Assembly (NCBI RefSeq): GCF_019969845.1
Contig: NZ_JAHXYR010000013.1
Span: 102,924-166,923 of the forward strand
Direction: 5' to 3'
DNA: 64,000 nt
Origin: Sphingobacterium sp. GVS05A
GTDB lineage: Bacteria; Bacteroidota; Bacteroidia; Sphingobacteriales; Sphingobacteriaceae
The position numbers and the translations under genes are program-made. The notes beneath the pieces were generated by a model. It made no database searches and was not told the origin of the DNA. It saw nothing but the letters and a program-made list of their open reading frames with translations. Each line of letters starts with the position of its first letter. Positions within the stretch are counted from its first letter, which is position 1. Of this stretch, positions 9,332-17,956 are shown piece by piece.

Positions 9332-10111
9332 ATGAGAGCAATCTGGAATGGAGCAATAGGTTTTGGATTGGTGAATATACCAATCAAGCTGTACTCGGCT
9401 AGTGAATCGAGTACTTTGGATTTGGATATGTTGGACAAAAAAGATTTCAGCAATATCAAGTACAAAAGGGTAAATGAAAATACCAATAAAGAAGTAGCCT
9501 GGGAAAATATAGTAAAAGGCTACAAAATAGAAGACAAATATATTGTACTGGAGGATGTCGATTTTGAGGCTGTAAGTCCTGAAAAATCTAAAATATTGCG
9601 TATTATTCAGTTTGTAAAAGAAGATGAAGTGGATCCCGCACTTTTCGAAACACCTTATTTTCTGGAACCTCAAAAAAATGGCGAAGCGGCCTATAGATTA
9701 TTGTTGGAAGCGCTACACAAAACCAAAATGGCGGGAATAGGTTCATTCATTCTAAGAGACAGGGAAATTCTGTGTATGATTCGCCCCTACGAAAATGAAG
9801 TTCTGATGGTGAACAGAATGCGCTATCCTGAAGAAATGAGAAATTATAGTGAGTTGAAAATACCATCAGGAAAAGCGCCAAAACCCGAAGAACTGAAAAT
9901 GGCTGAAACCTTAATTAAATCATTAGCCGAGGCTTTTGATCCTTCAAAGTACAGAGACACCTACAATGAGGACCTGCTGAGAATTATAAAACAGAAAGCA
10001 AAAGGTAAAAACGTAAAGCCTAAGGAAACCAAAGAACCCGTGGGAAAAGCGACGGATCTTATGGCAATGCTGAAAGCAAGTCTCGAGGCTGGAAAAAGAA
10101 AAGTAGGGTAG
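9332..10111 (+). CDS. ku: Non-homologous end-joining protein Ku
   Basis: 259 residues, the usual size for bacterial Ku. The N-terminus MRAIWNGAIGFGLVNIPIKLYSA is the standard start of the family. The Ku beta-barrel core follows (KYKRVNENTNKEVAWENIVKGYKIEDKYIVLEDVDF and the FLEPQKNGEAAYRLLLEAL block), then a C-terminal lysine-rich tail (KQKAKGKNVKPKETKEP...). Ku homodimers ring double-strand DNA ends and recruit LigD. The ligD reading frame starts 45 bp downstream on the same strand, so the two form the bacterial NHEJ operon. Nothing looks damaged in this gene. Confidence 0.97.
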   Translation: MRAIWNGAIGFGLVNIPIKLYSASESSTLDLDMLDKKDFSNIKYKRVNENTNKEVAWENIVKGYKIEDKYIVLEDVDFEAVSPEKSKILRIIQFVKEDEVDPALFETPYFLEPQKNGEAAYRLLLEALHKTKMAGIGSFILRDREILCMIRPYENEVLMVNRMRYPEEMRNYSELKIPSGKAPKPEELKMAETLIKSLAEAFDPSKYRDTYNEDLLRIIKQKAKGKNVKPKETKEPVGKATDLMAMLKASLEAGKRKVG

Positions 10112-10156
10112 ATTAAAAGACTGGTCATTAATCCTTATCGAAACTCTAATTTATTC

Positions 10157-10771
10157 ATGATGCCATTAGAAGAATATCATAAAAAGAGAGATTTTAAGGC
10201 AACTTCCGAACCGGAAGGCAAACAGAACGAAAGTACCACAAAATTAAAATTTGTGGTTCAACGTCATGCCGCAACACGTCTGCATTACGATTTCCGGTTG
10301 GAAATGGAAGGAGTTCTTAAAAGTTGGGCCGTTCCAAAAGGTCCTTCCCTTAATCCATCGGACAAAAGATTGGCAATGATGGTGGAAGACCATCCCTATG
10401 AATATAGAAGATTTGAAGGAAGTATTCCCCAAGGAAATTACGGAGCCGGAGAAGTTGAAATTTGGGACGAAGGAACTTATGAACCATTAGAAAAAATAGC
10501 AGGAAAAACTGACGATTTGATCATGCGTGCTGAACTGCATAAACAATCTTTAAAAGTTATTTTACATGGTAAGAAGCTGAAAGGTGAGTTCGCGCTGGTA
10601 AAAATAAAAAACGCCGCAGAACAGAATGCATGGCTGCTCATTAAGCATAAAGACAAATATTCCGTTTCCGAAGGTTATGATGCCGAAGAGCATATTTCAA
10701 AAAACTCTAAAGTCACAGCTTATCTTCAGAAGAAGACCAGCAAAAAAAAAATGAAACTGCCGAAAGCCTGA
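10157..10771 (+). CDS. ligD: LigD, 5' part: 3'-phosphoesterase (PE) domain, ends at a frameshift
   Basis: 204 residues carrying the complete PE nuclease domain of DNA ligase D: FVVQRHAATRLHYDFRLEM (His and Asp metal/phosphate ligands), SWAVPKGPSLNPSDKRLAM, VEDHPYEYRRFEGSIPQGNYGAG and the GKKLKGEFALVK strand. The Met at 10160 is an equally good start. PE trims 3' ends, removing 3' phosphates and ribonucleotides before ligation. In Bacteroidota, PE is normally fused to ligase and polymerase domains. Here the frame passes through ten consecutive A residues (10742-10751) and then ends after PKA. The ligase frame picks up exactly in that run, so this is half of one gene or of a slippage-controlled gene. 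Confidence 0.85.
   Translation: MMPLEEYHKKRDFKATSEPEGKQNESTTKLKFVVQRHAATRLHYDFRLEMEGVLKSWAVPKGPSLNPSDKRLAMMVEDHPYEYRRFEGSIPQGNYGAGEVEIWDEGTYEPLEKIAGKTDDLIMRAELHKQSLKVILHGKKLKGEFALVKIKNAAEQNAWLLIKHKDKYSVSEGYDAEEHISKNSKVTAYLQKKTSKKKMKLPKA
10742..10751 (+). other. A10 tract linking the two ligD frames (frameshift or slippage site)
   Basis: The PE frame enters this run of ten adenines as AGC-AAA-AAA-AAA-ATG. The ligase frame, one base back, can be read from the same run as AAA-AAT-GAA-ACT-GCC through to the ligase domain with no stop (NETAESLKHYKNYAQSLSQEKKLPGFIRPM). Adding one A to the transcript, or a -1 ribosomal shift on the A AAA AAA slippery sequence, would yield one continuous PE-LIG-POL protein of about 850 residues. 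A plain indel mutation or a homopolymer sequencing error would look the same. Confidence 0.8.
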
Positions 10772-10836
10772 AGCATTATAAAAATTATGCGCAGTCACTT
10801 TCCCAGGAAAAGAAATTACCCGGTTTCATCAGACCC

Positions 10837-12711
10837 ATGTTATGTAAAACAAGCGAGATACCTTTCGATGACAAAGACTGGGCTTTTGAAATAAAATGGG
10901 ATGGATACAGGGCTATAGCAGATCTGCGAAATAAAGTTATTCAGCTATATTCCAGAAACGGACTAGATTTTTCAATATCCTTTAAAAAAATTGCTGATTC
11001 ACTCAAAATTCAAAAACATGAGATGGTACTCGATGGTGAAATCGTTGCCTATGATGACAAAGGAAAGCCCAATTTCCAATGGTTGCAGGGGATTGGGGAA
11101 CAAAACGTAGATTTGGTGCTAATCTATCAGGTTTTCGATCTGTTATGGTTGAACGGACATTCGACTGAAAATCTTTCTTATTTGCAACGGAAAGAATTAT
11201 TAAAAGAAGCCTTAGTACAAAACGAAATTATCCAGTATCACGACCATATTCTTGAAAAGGGAAAAGATTTTTTTCAAGCTGCTGAAGATATGGGGTTGGA
11301 GGGTATTATTGCTAAAAAACTGTACAGTACATATAAAGAAAATACTAGAAGTTCGGAGTGGCTGAAAATAAAAATTCATAAAAGCGACGAAGCGGTGATC
11401 TGCGGATTTACGGAACCTAAGGGGGCTAGAAAGCAATTTGGATCACTTATTTTAGGAAAGTATTTGGAGGATGAGTTGGTTTTCTGTGGACATACCGGAA
11501 CAGGATTTACGGATAAACTCCTCCGAGAGTTATACCAGAAAATGCAACAACTGAGGGTGAAAGAATCGGCATTTAAAGTAACGCCCAAGACCAATGCCAG
11601 AGCAACCTGGCTTAGACCTGAGCTGGTCGCTGAGATCAAGTTTACCGAGCTTACAAAAGATCATATTTACCGGCATCCTGTTTTTTTAAGATTAAGAGAA
11701 GACATTGATCCACTAGAGGTAAAATTTACGACAGACGTACCTGATAAAAAAACTAAAATGGAATCTAAAATAACGAGGAAAGCCCCTGAAAAAGATCAAG
11801 TGAAGAAGATTGGCAAGCAGCAGGTCACCCTTACCAATCAAAATAAGTTATATTTTCCCGAAGATGGAGTTACCAAGGGAGATATTGTTGATTATTATCA
11901 GCGTATTTCTAAGTTTATTCTTCCCCATCTTAGAAACCGTCCCCAGTCACTCAATCGTTTTCCGAATGGCATTGGAGGATTAAGTTTCTATCAGAAAGAT
12001 GCGGATGAACATACACCTAATTGGGTGACATTAACGAAAGTATTTTCTGAAAGTAATGACAAACATCTCGATTATATTATTTGTAATGATAAAGAAACAT
12101 TAGCATATCTCAACAATTTAGGGTGTATTGAGTTTAATGTGTGGACCAGTCGTGTACAAAAAGCTGAATTTCCCGATTATCTGGTACTCGATCTTGACCC
12201 CTCCGAAAAAAATACATTTGAGGACGTCATAGAAACGGCTCTAGCTGTGAAAGAAGTGTTGGATAGAGTAGGTATTGTAGGATATCCAAAAACTTCAGGA
12301 AGCTCCGGTATTCATGTCTATATACCTATGGGAGGCAAATATACCTATGACCAGGTAAAGGATTTTGGACATATTCTCATGCAATTGGTTCAGGAGAAGC
12401 TTCCTGAGCTTACCACATTAGAAAGAAGCCTTCAAAAAAGGGACAAAAAGAAAATCTATTTGGATTATCTACAGAATAGAAGAGCGCAGACCTTGGCAAG
12501 TGTGTACAGTATACGCCCAAAACCCGGAGCACCAGTTTCTGCTCCTTTAGAATGGACTGAGGTGAAAAAAGGTCTTCATCCTACTGATTTTAATATCTTT
12601 AATATGGACGAACGTTTAAAAGACAAAGGAGACTTGTTCAAACCTGTATTAGGAAAAGGCATAGACCTTTTAAAAGCACTATCCAAATTTGAAAATCAAT
12701 CATATTTGTAG
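10837..12711 (+). CDS. ligD: LigD, 3' part: ATP-dependent ligase and polymerase domains
   Basis: 624 residues from the first ATG; the frame stays open and protein-like back to the A10 run at 10742. Ligase domain: the adenylation lysine lies in EIKWDGYR (about residue 20), followed by LDGEIVAYDDKGKPNFQWLQ, GLEGIIAKKLYS and EWLKIKIHK. The OB-fold and a charged linker (about residues 200-330) lead to the primase-type polymerase domain: LTNQNKLYFPEDGVTKGDIVDYYQ, RPQSLNRFPNGI, YLVLDLDPSE (catalytic acidic pair) and TSGSSGIHVYIPM. The order PE-LIG-POL is the usual Bacteroidota arrangement. With Ku it repairs double-strand breaks. Without restoration of the frame, a ligase-polymerase lacking PE might still be made from this ATG. 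Confidence 0.9.
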   Translation: MLCKTSEIPFDDKDWAFEIKWDGYRAIADLRNKVIQLYSRNGLDFSISFKKIADSLKIQKHEMVLDGEIVAYDDKGKPNFQWLQGIGEQNVDLVLIYQVFDLLWLNGHSTENLSYLQRKELLKEALVQNEIIQYHDHILEKGKDFFQAAEDMGLEGIIAKKLYSTYKENTRSSEWLKIKIHKSDEAVICGFTEPKGARKQFGSLILGKYLEDELVFCGHTGTGFTDKLLRELYQKMQQLRVKESAFKVTPKTNARATWLRPELVAEIKFTELTKDHIYRHPVFLRLREDIDPLEVKFTTDVPDKKTKMESKITRKAPEKDQVKKIGKQQVTLTNQNKLYFPEDGVTKGDIVDYYQRISKFILPHLRNRPQSLNRFPNGIGGLSFYQKDADEHTPNWVTLTKVFSESNDKHLDYIICNDKETLAYLNNLGCIEFNVWTSRVQKAEFPDYLVLDLDPSEKNTFEDVIETALAVKEVLDRVGIVGYPKTSGSSGIHVYIPMGGKYTYDQVKDFGHILMQLVQEKLPELTTLERSLQKRDKKKIYLDYLQNRRAQTLASVYSIRPKPGAPVSAPLEWTEVKKGLHPTDFNIFNMDERLKDKGDLFKPVLGKGIDLLKALSKFENQSYL

Positions 12712-12735
12712 ATTTCATTGATAATTCCAAATCTC

Positions 12736-12874
12736 GAGTTTTTTATAATACTACAACCCAAAGCTGAGCGATGTGCAGCTATGCTTGGCCATCACAGCGG
12801 TAGTGGATAGTATAAAAGGCTGATATACTCTTTTTAGACCTCTATATGCCCGCGCGTAAGGGAGCCGTGGTTCT
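12736..12874 (+). pseudogene. Fossil: YciE/DUF892 fragment fused to a receiver-domain fragment
   Basis: At 12751-12795 the plus strand reads LQPKAERCAAMLG, almost the KPKAERCAAMAG of the intact DUF892 gene at 35633. About 10 bp later, with one inserted G corrected, 12806-12874 reads VDSIKADILFLDLYMPARKGAVVL, matching LDSIHADILFLDIHMAARNGD of the receiver gene at 36373. In the intact locus these two segments are about 570 bp apart in the same order. The fossil is therefore an internally deleted copy of a DUF892-receiver gene pair. Confidence 0.75.
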
Positions 12875-12882
12875 GTATAATT

Positions 12883-13239
12883 TTAGGCATTCTTTTTTAC
12901 GACCTCGATCATATGATCGATATCAAAAGGCTTTTCAATAAAGTCATCAGCTTTACATTCCTTAGCAGTTCTAGGAAGATCATTGGATGTGGAGGTTAAT
13001 ACAGCAGATAATTCTTCGGTTTCAGGATCATTTTTTAATTCTTCAATCACTTTCGATCCTTTTTTATTTCCCTTGATATTGTCATCAACTATAATAAGGT
13101 CAGGATCGATATCATCAATTCTGTCAATTGGCTCAGTTGTCAATGACGCAACAGTATCGAAACCCTCGTCTTCCAAAATTTCATCCATTACATTCAGAAT
13201 GTCTTTATCATCCTGAATAAGTACAATTTTCTTTTTCAT
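12883..13239 (-). CDS. Stand-alone response regulator receiver protein
   Basis: 118 residues, receiver domain only, with no output domain. The acidic pocket is Asp10/Asp11 after the first strand (IVLIQDD), the phospho-acceptor is Asp52 in LIIVDDN, a Thr/Ser site lies at TSTS (about 82-85) and the conserved Lys is Lys103 in IEKPFD. Stand-alone receivers act in phosphorelays or bind partner proteins. The N-terminus (MKKKIVLIQDDKDILNVM) resembles the receiver at 36373 (MKKKIVVCDDDKEILNVF), so they are related paralogues. It lies between ligD and katE on the opposite strand, within the stress block. Confidence 0.93.
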   Translation of the reverse strand: MKKKIVLIQDDKDILNVMDEILEDEGFDTVASLTTEPIDRIDDIDPDLIIVDDNIKGNKKGSKVIEELKNDPETEELSAVLTSTSNDLPRTAKECKADDFIEKPFDIDHMIEVVKKNA

Positions 13240-13593
13240 TGTGCTCTAATTTCGAGACAAATATATGAAAATGAAAGGTTAAAATTTTAAAAGAAATTTG
13301 TATGAAAAAGAAACTAGCATCCATTCATAATTATGCCTTTATTCACCTTTTTTCGCAAAATTCAAACGTTTCTAACATAGCATTTGTTTTAAATATGCAA
13401 TTGCTGCACAAATATTTTTTCACCACGTACAATTAGTCAAATATTTGATTTATCGCATTTTGATTTGCTGTAAGATATATTGTTGTTATTTCATTCTTAC
13501 ACTCATATAGAAGCATTATTTCTCATATATTTTTTTGCACGAATTGATAATATATTTTTTCCCATACTAGTATAAACAAGAACAGAATTGGAT
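13240..13593. other. Divergent regulatory region between receiver gene and katE
   Basis: 354 bp, very AT-rich, holding the promoters of the minus-strand receiver gene and of katE. I see no certain TAnnTTTG box, hairpin or operator palindrome, and no gene. Confidence 0.3.
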
Positions 13594-15708
13594 ATGAAAA
13601 AAGAAAAGAATCTAAAAACGGCTGAGATTGATCAGCGTTTAGTGGATAATTCTCAACAGATTATGACCACTAACGATGGTGTGCCTATTTCTGACAACAA
13701 CAATACCTTAAAGGCCGGGGAGAGGGGACCATCATTGCAGCAGGATCATATTTATTTTGATAAGCTGATGCATTTTGACCGTGAACGTATACCAGAACGT
13801 GTCGTTCATGCACGTGGATCAGGAGCCCATGGTATTTTCGAAGCCACTGCTGATTTATCCCAATATACAACCGCCGCATTTTTAAAAAAAGGAACAGTAA
13901 CGCCTCTTTTTACAAGATTTTCGACCGTAGCGGGCTTCAAAGGCTCTACTGACCTTGCTAGAGATGTAAGAGGTTTCTCTGTTAAATTCTATACCGAAGA
14001 AGGTAATTACGATCTAGTGGGGAATAATATTCCAGTTTTTTTTATTCAGGATGCGATGAACTTTCCAGATCTCGTCCACGCTGTAAAACCAGAACCGAAC
14101 AACGAAATGCCGCAGGCGGCCTCTGCGCATGACACCTTTTGGGATTTTATCTCGCTGATGCCCGAATCTGCACACATGATCATGTGGACTATGTCAGATC
14201 GAGCTATACCCCGAAGTTTAAGGATGATGGAAGGTTTTGGGGTTCATACTTTTAAATTTGTAAATGCCCAAGGAAAAGGCACATTCGTTAAATTTCATTG
14301 GAAACCAAGATTAGGTATACATTCAGTTGCATGGAACGAAGCCCAAAAGATTTCGGGATTCGATGCCGATTTTCATCGAAGAGATCTCTATGAAGCTATT
14401 GACAAAGGAGATTTTCCGCAATGGGATCTTGGCGTTCAATTGATTCCTGAAGCGGATGAATTGAAATACTCATTTGACATTCTTGATGCGACCAAGATTA
14501 TTCCTGAGGAACTTGTGCCAGTTCAGATTATAGGAACGATGACACTAAATCGCAACCCAGAGAATTTTTTTGCAGAGACCGAACAAGCCGCTTTCGACCC
14601 TGGCAGGTTGGTGCCAGGTATAGATGTTTCAGATGATCCGCTTTTGCAAGGACGGATATTTTCGTACATGGATACCCAAAATTATCGACTAGGTGGGCCA
14701 AATTTCCATGAACTTCCTATCAATCGTCCAGTGACAGGTAAACATAATAACCAGAAAGATGGTTTTGCCCGGGCAGAGATTCCCAAAGGTACTGTGAGTT
14801 ATTTTCCTAACAGTAAGGCTGTGGGTTGCCCTTATCATGCAATGCTTAATGATGGGGTAGGATTTGAATCCCACAAACAACCTATTGATGGTTCAAAAGT
14901 TAGGGCTCGCTCAGATTCCTTTGCCGACCACTTTACACAAGCAAAACTATTTTTTAATTCACAGAGTCCAGAAGAACAGGACCACATAGTCAATGCCCTG
15001 AGTTTTGAGCTTTCGAAAGTGAACGATGTCAATATACGAAAGCGAGAATTGGCTATTTTGAATCAGATAGACCAAAAATTAGCACAAAGTGTTGGTACAA
15101 ACCTTGGGCTTACCCCGCCAGACGAACTTGATCCATTAACCCTCAAATTTGCACGGCAAAACCATCCCAAATATCCACTCAAACCCGTCAAACCAGAAGT
15201 TGAAAAGTCTGCTGCTTTGAGCATGAAAGTAAGAGACGGCGAGGGTACAATCAAGACCAGAAAGGTTGCTTTCCTTGTTGATAATGGAGCTAGTAAATCT
15301 TCTATAGATAAAATGAAAACAGCACTCGAGAGCGAAGGGGCGCAAGCCGTGCTGATCGCATCTCATGTCGGAAAGATCCGGTTCAAGGAAGGAACAGAAG
15401 AAGATATCCAGCATTCATATCTTACTGAAGCGTCAGTTTGTTACGATGCATTCTTCACACCAGCAGGTGAATCGGTAAAAACTCTTGCGCAAAATGCCGA
15501 TTACCTCCATTTTATCAATGAAGGTTACCGACACTGTAAGACTTTGGCATTTGCACAAGGTGCTGAAGAGTTAGCTGAAAGATCATTTATTAAAAAAGAC
15601 AAAGGTGTTATTTTCGAAAGCAAGGATAATCTAACAGTGGATTTTATAGCGACTATGAAAGGCCATCGTGTATGGGAAAGAGAAAAATCAAGAAAAGTAC
15701 CTTCCTAA
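13594..15708 (+). CDS. katE: Large-subunit monofunctional haem catalase (HPII type)
   Basis: 704 residues from the ATG at 13594 (a TTG two codons earlier is less likely). This is the length of large-subunit clade 2 catalases. The catalytic His72 lies in RVVHARGSGAHG, the distal Asn145 in GNNIPVFFIQD, and the haem-ligating Tyr358 in RIFSYMDTQNYRLGGPNF. The catalase core ends near residue 510 and a flavodoxin-like (class I amidotransferase-like) C-terminal domain follows, from KVAFLVDNGASKSS. It dismutates hydrogen peroxide in the cytoplasm. A strong terminator lies 10 bp past the stop. Position next to Ku/LigD and stress SDR genes suggests stationary-phase or oxidative control. Confidence 0.97.
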   Translation: MKKEKNLKTAEIDQRLVDNSQQIMTTNDGVPISDNNNTLKAGERGPSLQQDHIYFDKLMHFDRERIPERVVHARGSGAHGIFEATADLSQYTTAAFLKKGTVTPLFTRFSTVAGFKGSTDLARDVRGFSVKFYTEEGNYDLVGNNIPVFFIQDAMNFPDLVHAVKPEPNNEMPQAASAHDTFWDFISLMPESAHMIMWTMSDRAIPRSLRMMEGFGVHTFKFVNAQGKGTFVKFHWKPRLGIHSVAWNEAQKISGFDADFHRRDLYEAIDKGDFPQWDLGVQLIPEADELKYSFDILDATKIIPEELVPVQIIGTMTLNRNPENFFAETEQAAFDPGRLVPGIDVSDDPLLQGRIFSYMDTQNYRLGGPNFHELPINRPVTGKHNNQKDGFARAEIPKGTVSYFPNSKAVGCPYHAMLNDGVGFESHKQPIDGSKVRARSDSFADHFTQAKLFFNSQSPEEQDHIVNALSFELSKVNDVNIRKRELAILNQIDQKLAQSVGTNLGLTPPDELDPLTLKFARQNHPKYPLKPVKPEVEKSAALSMKVRDGEGTIKTRKVAFLVDNGASKSSIDKMKTALESEGAQAVLIASHVGKIRFKEGTEEDIQHSYLTEASVCYDAFFTPAGESVKTLAQNADYLHFINEGYRHCKTLAFAQGAEELAERSFIKKDKGVIFESKDNLTVDFIATMKGHRVWEREKSRKVPS

Positions 15709-15717
15709 AGTAAAAAC

Positions 15718-15749
15718 AAATAGCCCTTCGGAAGAAGGACTATTTTTTT
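15718..15749 (+). terminator. Intrinsic terminator of katE
   Basis: A 10-bp stem (ATAGCCCTTC / GAAGGACTAT, one G-U pair) with a GGAA tetraloop is followed by a run of seven T. It sits between katE and the next plus-strand gene, so it isolates katE transcription. Confidence 0.88.
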
Positions 15750-15801
15750 CTTACCCATTATGGAAATCGCATATTGTTTGTCGTCATTTAAAAGAAGTAG
15801 C

Positions 15802-16665
15802 ATGAAAAAAGTAGCGAGTAAAAAGATTCGACCTTTGCAAAAGCAAAAGCGACCGGGATTAGAAATAAATATGACACCAGTTCCTGATACTTCTCCATTA
15901 AAGTATCCTAAAGAAGGAAAATTAAAAAATAAGGTAGCGTTGATTACAGGAGGAGATAGCGGTATAGGGAAAGCTGTAGCTTTGTTATTTGCGAAAGAGG
16001 GAGCTGATATTGTTGTAGCCTATCTTAGTGAAACAAAAGATGCAAAAGAAACTCAAAAAGAGGTTGAATCCTTCTCTAGAAAATGTACGCTGATTAAAGG
16101 TGATTTGGGAAAAGAAAATCACTGTAAAAAAGTAATTGAAATTACGATAAAAACTCATAAGAAAGTTGATATTATCGTTAATAATGCAGGCCTTCATTGG
16201 GAAACAGAATCCCTTGAAAAAATTACCACCGAACAGCTACTAAAAACTTTTCAGAATAATTTCTTTTCCTATTTCTGGATTACAAAGTATGCCATACCCT
16301 ATCTTAAGAGGGGGGCAAGCATAATTAATACATCCTCGGTGACTGCTTATCGAGGCAGTCCAAAGTTGATAGATTATTCTGCAACAAAAGGTGCAATAAT
16401 TTCTTTCACTCGAAGTTTGTCAGCAAATTTTATAGCTAAAGGAATTAGGGTCAATGCTGTTGCCCCAGGTCCGGTATGGACTCCATTAATAGCATCATCC
16501 TTTGACCCTAAAAAGAATTCCGAATTCGGAAGTGACTCTCCAATGAAAAGGGCAGGAATGCCAAATGAAATTGCGCCAAGCTTTCTATTTCTAGCTAGCG
16601 AAGATTCACATTTTATGAGCGGTCAAGTTTTACATCCCAATGGTGGCGAAATCGTAAATGGTTAG
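15802..16665 (+). CDS. Short-chain dehydrogenase, stress-protein type (YhdF/GSP39-like)
   Basis: 287 residues from the ATG at 15802; the longer frame from 15760 overlaps the katE terminator and adds an unlikely N-terminus. After a basic and proline-rich leader (KKIRPLQKQKRPGLE) comes the Rossmann motif TGGDSGIGKAVA, then NNAG, the catalytic Ser and YSATKGA (Tyr-x-x-x-Lys), and the C-terminal GQVLHPNGGEIVNG. The long basic leader and GGDSGIG motif mark the general-stress subgroup of SDRs (oxidoreductase of the YhdF type), which reduce unknown carbonyl substrates with NAD(P)H. Its place behind katE fits a stress role. Confidence 0.9.
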   Translation: MKKVASKKIRPLQKQKRPGLEINMTPVPDTSPLKYPKEGKLKNKVALITGGDSGIGKAVALLFAKEGADIVVAYLSETKDAKETQKEVESFSRKCTLIKGDLGKENHCKKVIEITIKTHKKVDIIVNNAGLHWETESLEKITTEQLLKTFQNNFFSYFWITKYAIPYLKRGASIINTSSVTAYRGSPKLIDYSATKGAIISFTRSLSANFIAKGIRVNAVAPGPVWTPLIASSFDPKKNSEFGSDSPMKRAGMPNEIAPSFLFLASEDSHFMSGQVLHPNGGEIVNG

Positions 16666-16672
16666 TCATTGA

Positions 16673-16962
16673 ATAACGCACAAATTTAAGGGACAGAAAC
16701 TCTGGGGAACAGATGGCGGAATCCCTACAAGCCATTACATATCCATCAACGCCACGATAAAGGGGAGGAGTACCCAAATTCCAGAAAGAGAAATCGAGAA
16801 CCAATTTAATGTCAGCAATGAGTTTGCAGCATGTTATTATAATGATTTGAATGACATTTTATATATCACATCACAAAATAGTGATGTTGCTGGAGGATAT
16901 GTATTTTTTTTACGATTGAGAAAGGCAAATATAAAGCTCGAGTGGTGACAATGCCTTTTTAA
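16673..16962 (+). pseudogene. Orphan C-terminal gene fragment with a frameshift in a T8 run
   Basis: From about 16673 the frame reads as ordinary protein (HKFKGQKLWGTDGGIPTSHY..., EREIENQFNVSNEFAACYYNDLNDILYITSQNSDVAGGYVF). At a run of eight T (about 16905-16912) it must change frame to continue as TIEKGKYKARVVTMPF and stop at 16962. No start codon is present at the 5' side. It is the tail of a lost gene. The family is not recognised. Confidence 0.6.
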
Positions 16963-17095
16963 GCGGATAACATGATATGCGAAAAATATCATTTTAGCTC
17001 CTGTGCGGTAAGAGAACTTACCTAATCGACATGATTGATCTTTCCCGTCATATTTATTGGCTCAAACAGGAGGATTTGAATGTTAGAAAAATAAT

Positions 17096-17884
17096 CTAAT
17101 CTATCCAGATCTGTCCTTGCGAATACGTACTTGCTTTACCCGCCACAATTACTCTTTCATTTTTATTTTCACAATAGAGCTGGCCCCCTCTTTCTGATAA
17201 CTGTCGGGAAAAAAGCTTATCTTTTCCTAATCGTGATGCCCAAAATGGAATCAGCGAACAATAAGCTGAGCCAGTAACGGGATCTTCAAGGATTGAAGCT
17301 TGTGGTGTAAAATATCTGGAGACAAAATCACTGTCGGTGCCTATTGCTGTCACGACCACTCCTCCGGGATCAAGATTGATCAGATCAAAAATGGACCTTT
17401 CAATTGTAATATTTCTTATGTCTTTCTCAGATTCATATACCAGAATATAATCTCTTGACTTTAAAACCTCATTAGGTTGGATATTAAGGGATCTGGAAAT
17501 GATATCTGGCAGGGTAGAGGGGGCTGGTAGTCTGGAAGGGAAATTCATATAATAAACCCCATCTTTGACATCAACTGTTAATTTGCCCACTTGAGTCTCA
17601 AAAACAATTTTACTATGTTGATAATTCAAATGTGAAACCAAGCAATGCGCTGTTGCAAGAGTGGCATGCCCACATAAATCCATTTCAATCTCAGGTGTAA
17701 ACCATCTTAGGTGAATGTGATCTCCTTTATCGATAAAAAAAGCTGTCTCGGCAACAGCATTTTCACGGGCTATTTTTAAGAGTATTTCATCAGGTAACCA
17801 GTTTTTTAAAGGTACAACACAGGCAGGATTCCCATGGAAGATTTTCTCCGTAAATGAATCTATTTGATATAATTCTAACTTCAT
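17096..17884 (-). CDS. PhzF family isomerase/epimerase
   Basis: 262 residues, the typical PhzF length. Two similar halves form the diaminopimelate-epimerase-like fold. The start MKLELYQIDSFTEKIFHGNPACVV is characteristic, and the catalytic Glu lies at about position 46 in NAVAETAFFI. The conserved FTPEIEMDLCGHATLATAH and the C-terminal DPVTGSAYC motifs are both intact. PhzF proteins catalyse proton shifts on small cyclic acids; outside phenazine operons their substrates are unknown, and there are no phenazine genes here. It stands alone on the minus strand. Confidence 0.95.
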   Translation of the reverse strand: MKLELYQIDSFTEKIFHGNPACVVPLKNWLPDEILLKIARENAVAETAFFIDKGDHIHLRWFTPEIEMDLCGHATLATAHCLVSHLNYQHSKIVFETQVGKLTVDVKDGVYYMNFPSRLPAPSTLPDIISRSLNIQPNEVLKSRDYILVYESEKDIRNITIERSIFDLINLDPGGVVVTAIGTDSDFVSRYFTPQASILEDPVTGSAYCSLIPFWASRLGKDKLFSRQLSERGGQLYCENKNERVIVAGKASTYSQGQIWID

Positions 17885-17956
17885 GATTGATAATTCAGCT
17901 GGAATACAAAGTTAAATCATTTTCCCAAAAATCGAGCCATCAAGGTGAAACATACC

